NCBI GenBank assembly: GCA_007122045.1
Contig: SKJM01000042.1
Span: 1 to 5,655 of the forward strand
Direction of reading: 5' to 3'
Source: Planctomycetales bacterium
Lineage (GTDB): Bacteria > Planctomycetota > Planctomycetia > Pirellulales > Thermoguttaceae
DNA length: 5,655 nucleotides
Of this stretch, positions 5,155 to 5,655 are shown in pieces; the stretch's first letter is position 1; each line of letters starts with the position of its first letter. The notes under the pieces are model-generated. The model saw only the letters and a program-made list of their open reading frames with translations, had not been told where the DNA came from and searched no databases. The translations under genes were made by a program, and so were the position numbers.

Positions 5155-5655
5155 TGCCCAAATGGGTCGCCATCGAACTGAGCCGGTCGGAAGCACGGGT
5201 GCTGCTGGTGCGCACCGCGGGCGCCGAGATGGCCGTCGAACAGGCGTTCGGCGTGCCGCGGCCGACGGGCGAGGAGGCACCCGGCCCCGAGGCCTTCGAG
5301 AAGGCGGTTATCGCCGCGCTGGCCGAGCACGGCATCGCGCGCCTGCCGGTGGTGGGCGTGGTCGGCCGCGGCGACGTTGAGTTGCGGCGGTTGCAGTTGC
5401 CGCCCGCCCCCGAGGAGGAGTTGCCCGACCTGGTGCACTTCCAGGCCGCGCAGGAGTTTCCGAACCTGGAGCCGGACGCGGCGCTCGATTTTCTGCCGCT
5501 GGAGGGCGCGGCCGACGGGCCGCGGCGGGTGCTGGCCGCCGCGCTGAAGCCGGGTGTGGCCGAACGTCTCGGGCGCATCTGCGCCGCCGCGAAGCTGTCG
5601 CTCGCCCGCCTGGTGCTCCACCCGGCCGCCGCCGCCTCGCTGGCCGTCCGGCGCC
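5154..5655 (+). CDS. PilM/GspL-like actin-fold assembly protein (5' part, cut by window end)
   Basis: The first 167 residues are visible and the frame is open to the window end. ATG 5154 shares its A with the hicB-like stop, and GGGAG lies at 5139-5143. The N-terminus MPKWVAIELSRSEARVLLVR is the first strand-turn-strand of the ASKHA fold used by PilM and the cytoplasmic domain of GspL. LRRLQLPPAPEEELPDLVHFQAAQEFP (78-103) matches the PilM-type region where the promoter of subdomain 1C leads into the paired glutamine/glutamate helix. RRVLAAALKPGVAERLGRICAAAKL (124-148) is the following strand and helix. Such proteins sit on the cytoplasmic face, binding the assembly ATPase and the next inner-membrane partners. 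Since it follows gspK it holds the place of gspL. Whether it ends as a soluble PilM or carries a GspL membrane segment cannot be seen. Confidence 0.8.
   Translation, partial: MPKWVAIELSRSEARVLLVRTAGAEMAVEQAFGVPRPTGEEAPGPEAFEKAVIAALAEHGIARLPVVGVVGRGDVELRRLQLPPAPEEELPDLVHFQAAQEFPNLEPDAALDFLPLEGAADGPRRVLAAALKPGVAERLGRICAAAKLSLARLVLHPAAAASLAVRR

Overview
The window is one plus-strand operon fragment for a type II secretion (T2SS) / type IV pilus-like machine. The order is gspF (3' end), gspG, gspH, gspI, gspJ, gspK, a small HicB-like gene, and the 5' part of a pilM/gspL-like gene. The DNA is very GC-rich, and Shine-Dalgarno sites (GGAGG-type) precede most starts. Genes are tightly packed: ATGA overlaps at gspH/gspI and gspJ/gspK, and a TGATG overlap at hicB/pilM. 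The gene set, the HicB-like gene between gspK and pilM, and the style of the palindromic repeats suggest a planctomycete (Pirellulales-like). That assignment comes from familiarity, not from a search.

Layout: bases 1-287 encode the C-terminal 94 residues of the inner-membrane platform protein GspF. Bases 288-423 are a 136-bp gap dominated by a long imperfect inverted repeat. Bases 424-876 encode the major pseudopilin GspG. Bases 882-3137 encode the minor pseudopilins GspH, GspI and GspJ, and 3134-4906 encode GspK, the presumed tip protein. Bases 4930-5154 encode an orphan HicB-like protein. Bases 5154-5655 begin an actin-fold assembly protein that would sit at the cytoplasmic face and is cut by the window end.

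Together, GspF is the platform that couples the (unseen) ATPase to pseudopilus growth. GspG is the repeating pseudopilus subunit, and GspH/I/J/K form its initiating tip. A prepilin peptidase (not in the window) would cleave each pseudopilin leader. The PilM/GspL-like protein would link platform and ATPase.

The most unusual feature is a set of three different palindromic or duplicated repeats in the operon. One lies in the gspF-gspG gap just before the gspG start. One is translated in frame inside the gspH leader. One is translated in frame inside the gspK leader. The two translated ones lie wholly within the N-terminal peptide that prepilin peptidase would remove, so they lengthen the leaders to about 63 and 56 residues without touching the mature proteins. 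I see no wholly new system here. The repeat-loaded leaders, the Ala at the -1 position of GspH, the acidic inserts in GspJ and GspK, and the HicB-like gene in a secretion operon are the points worth checking.
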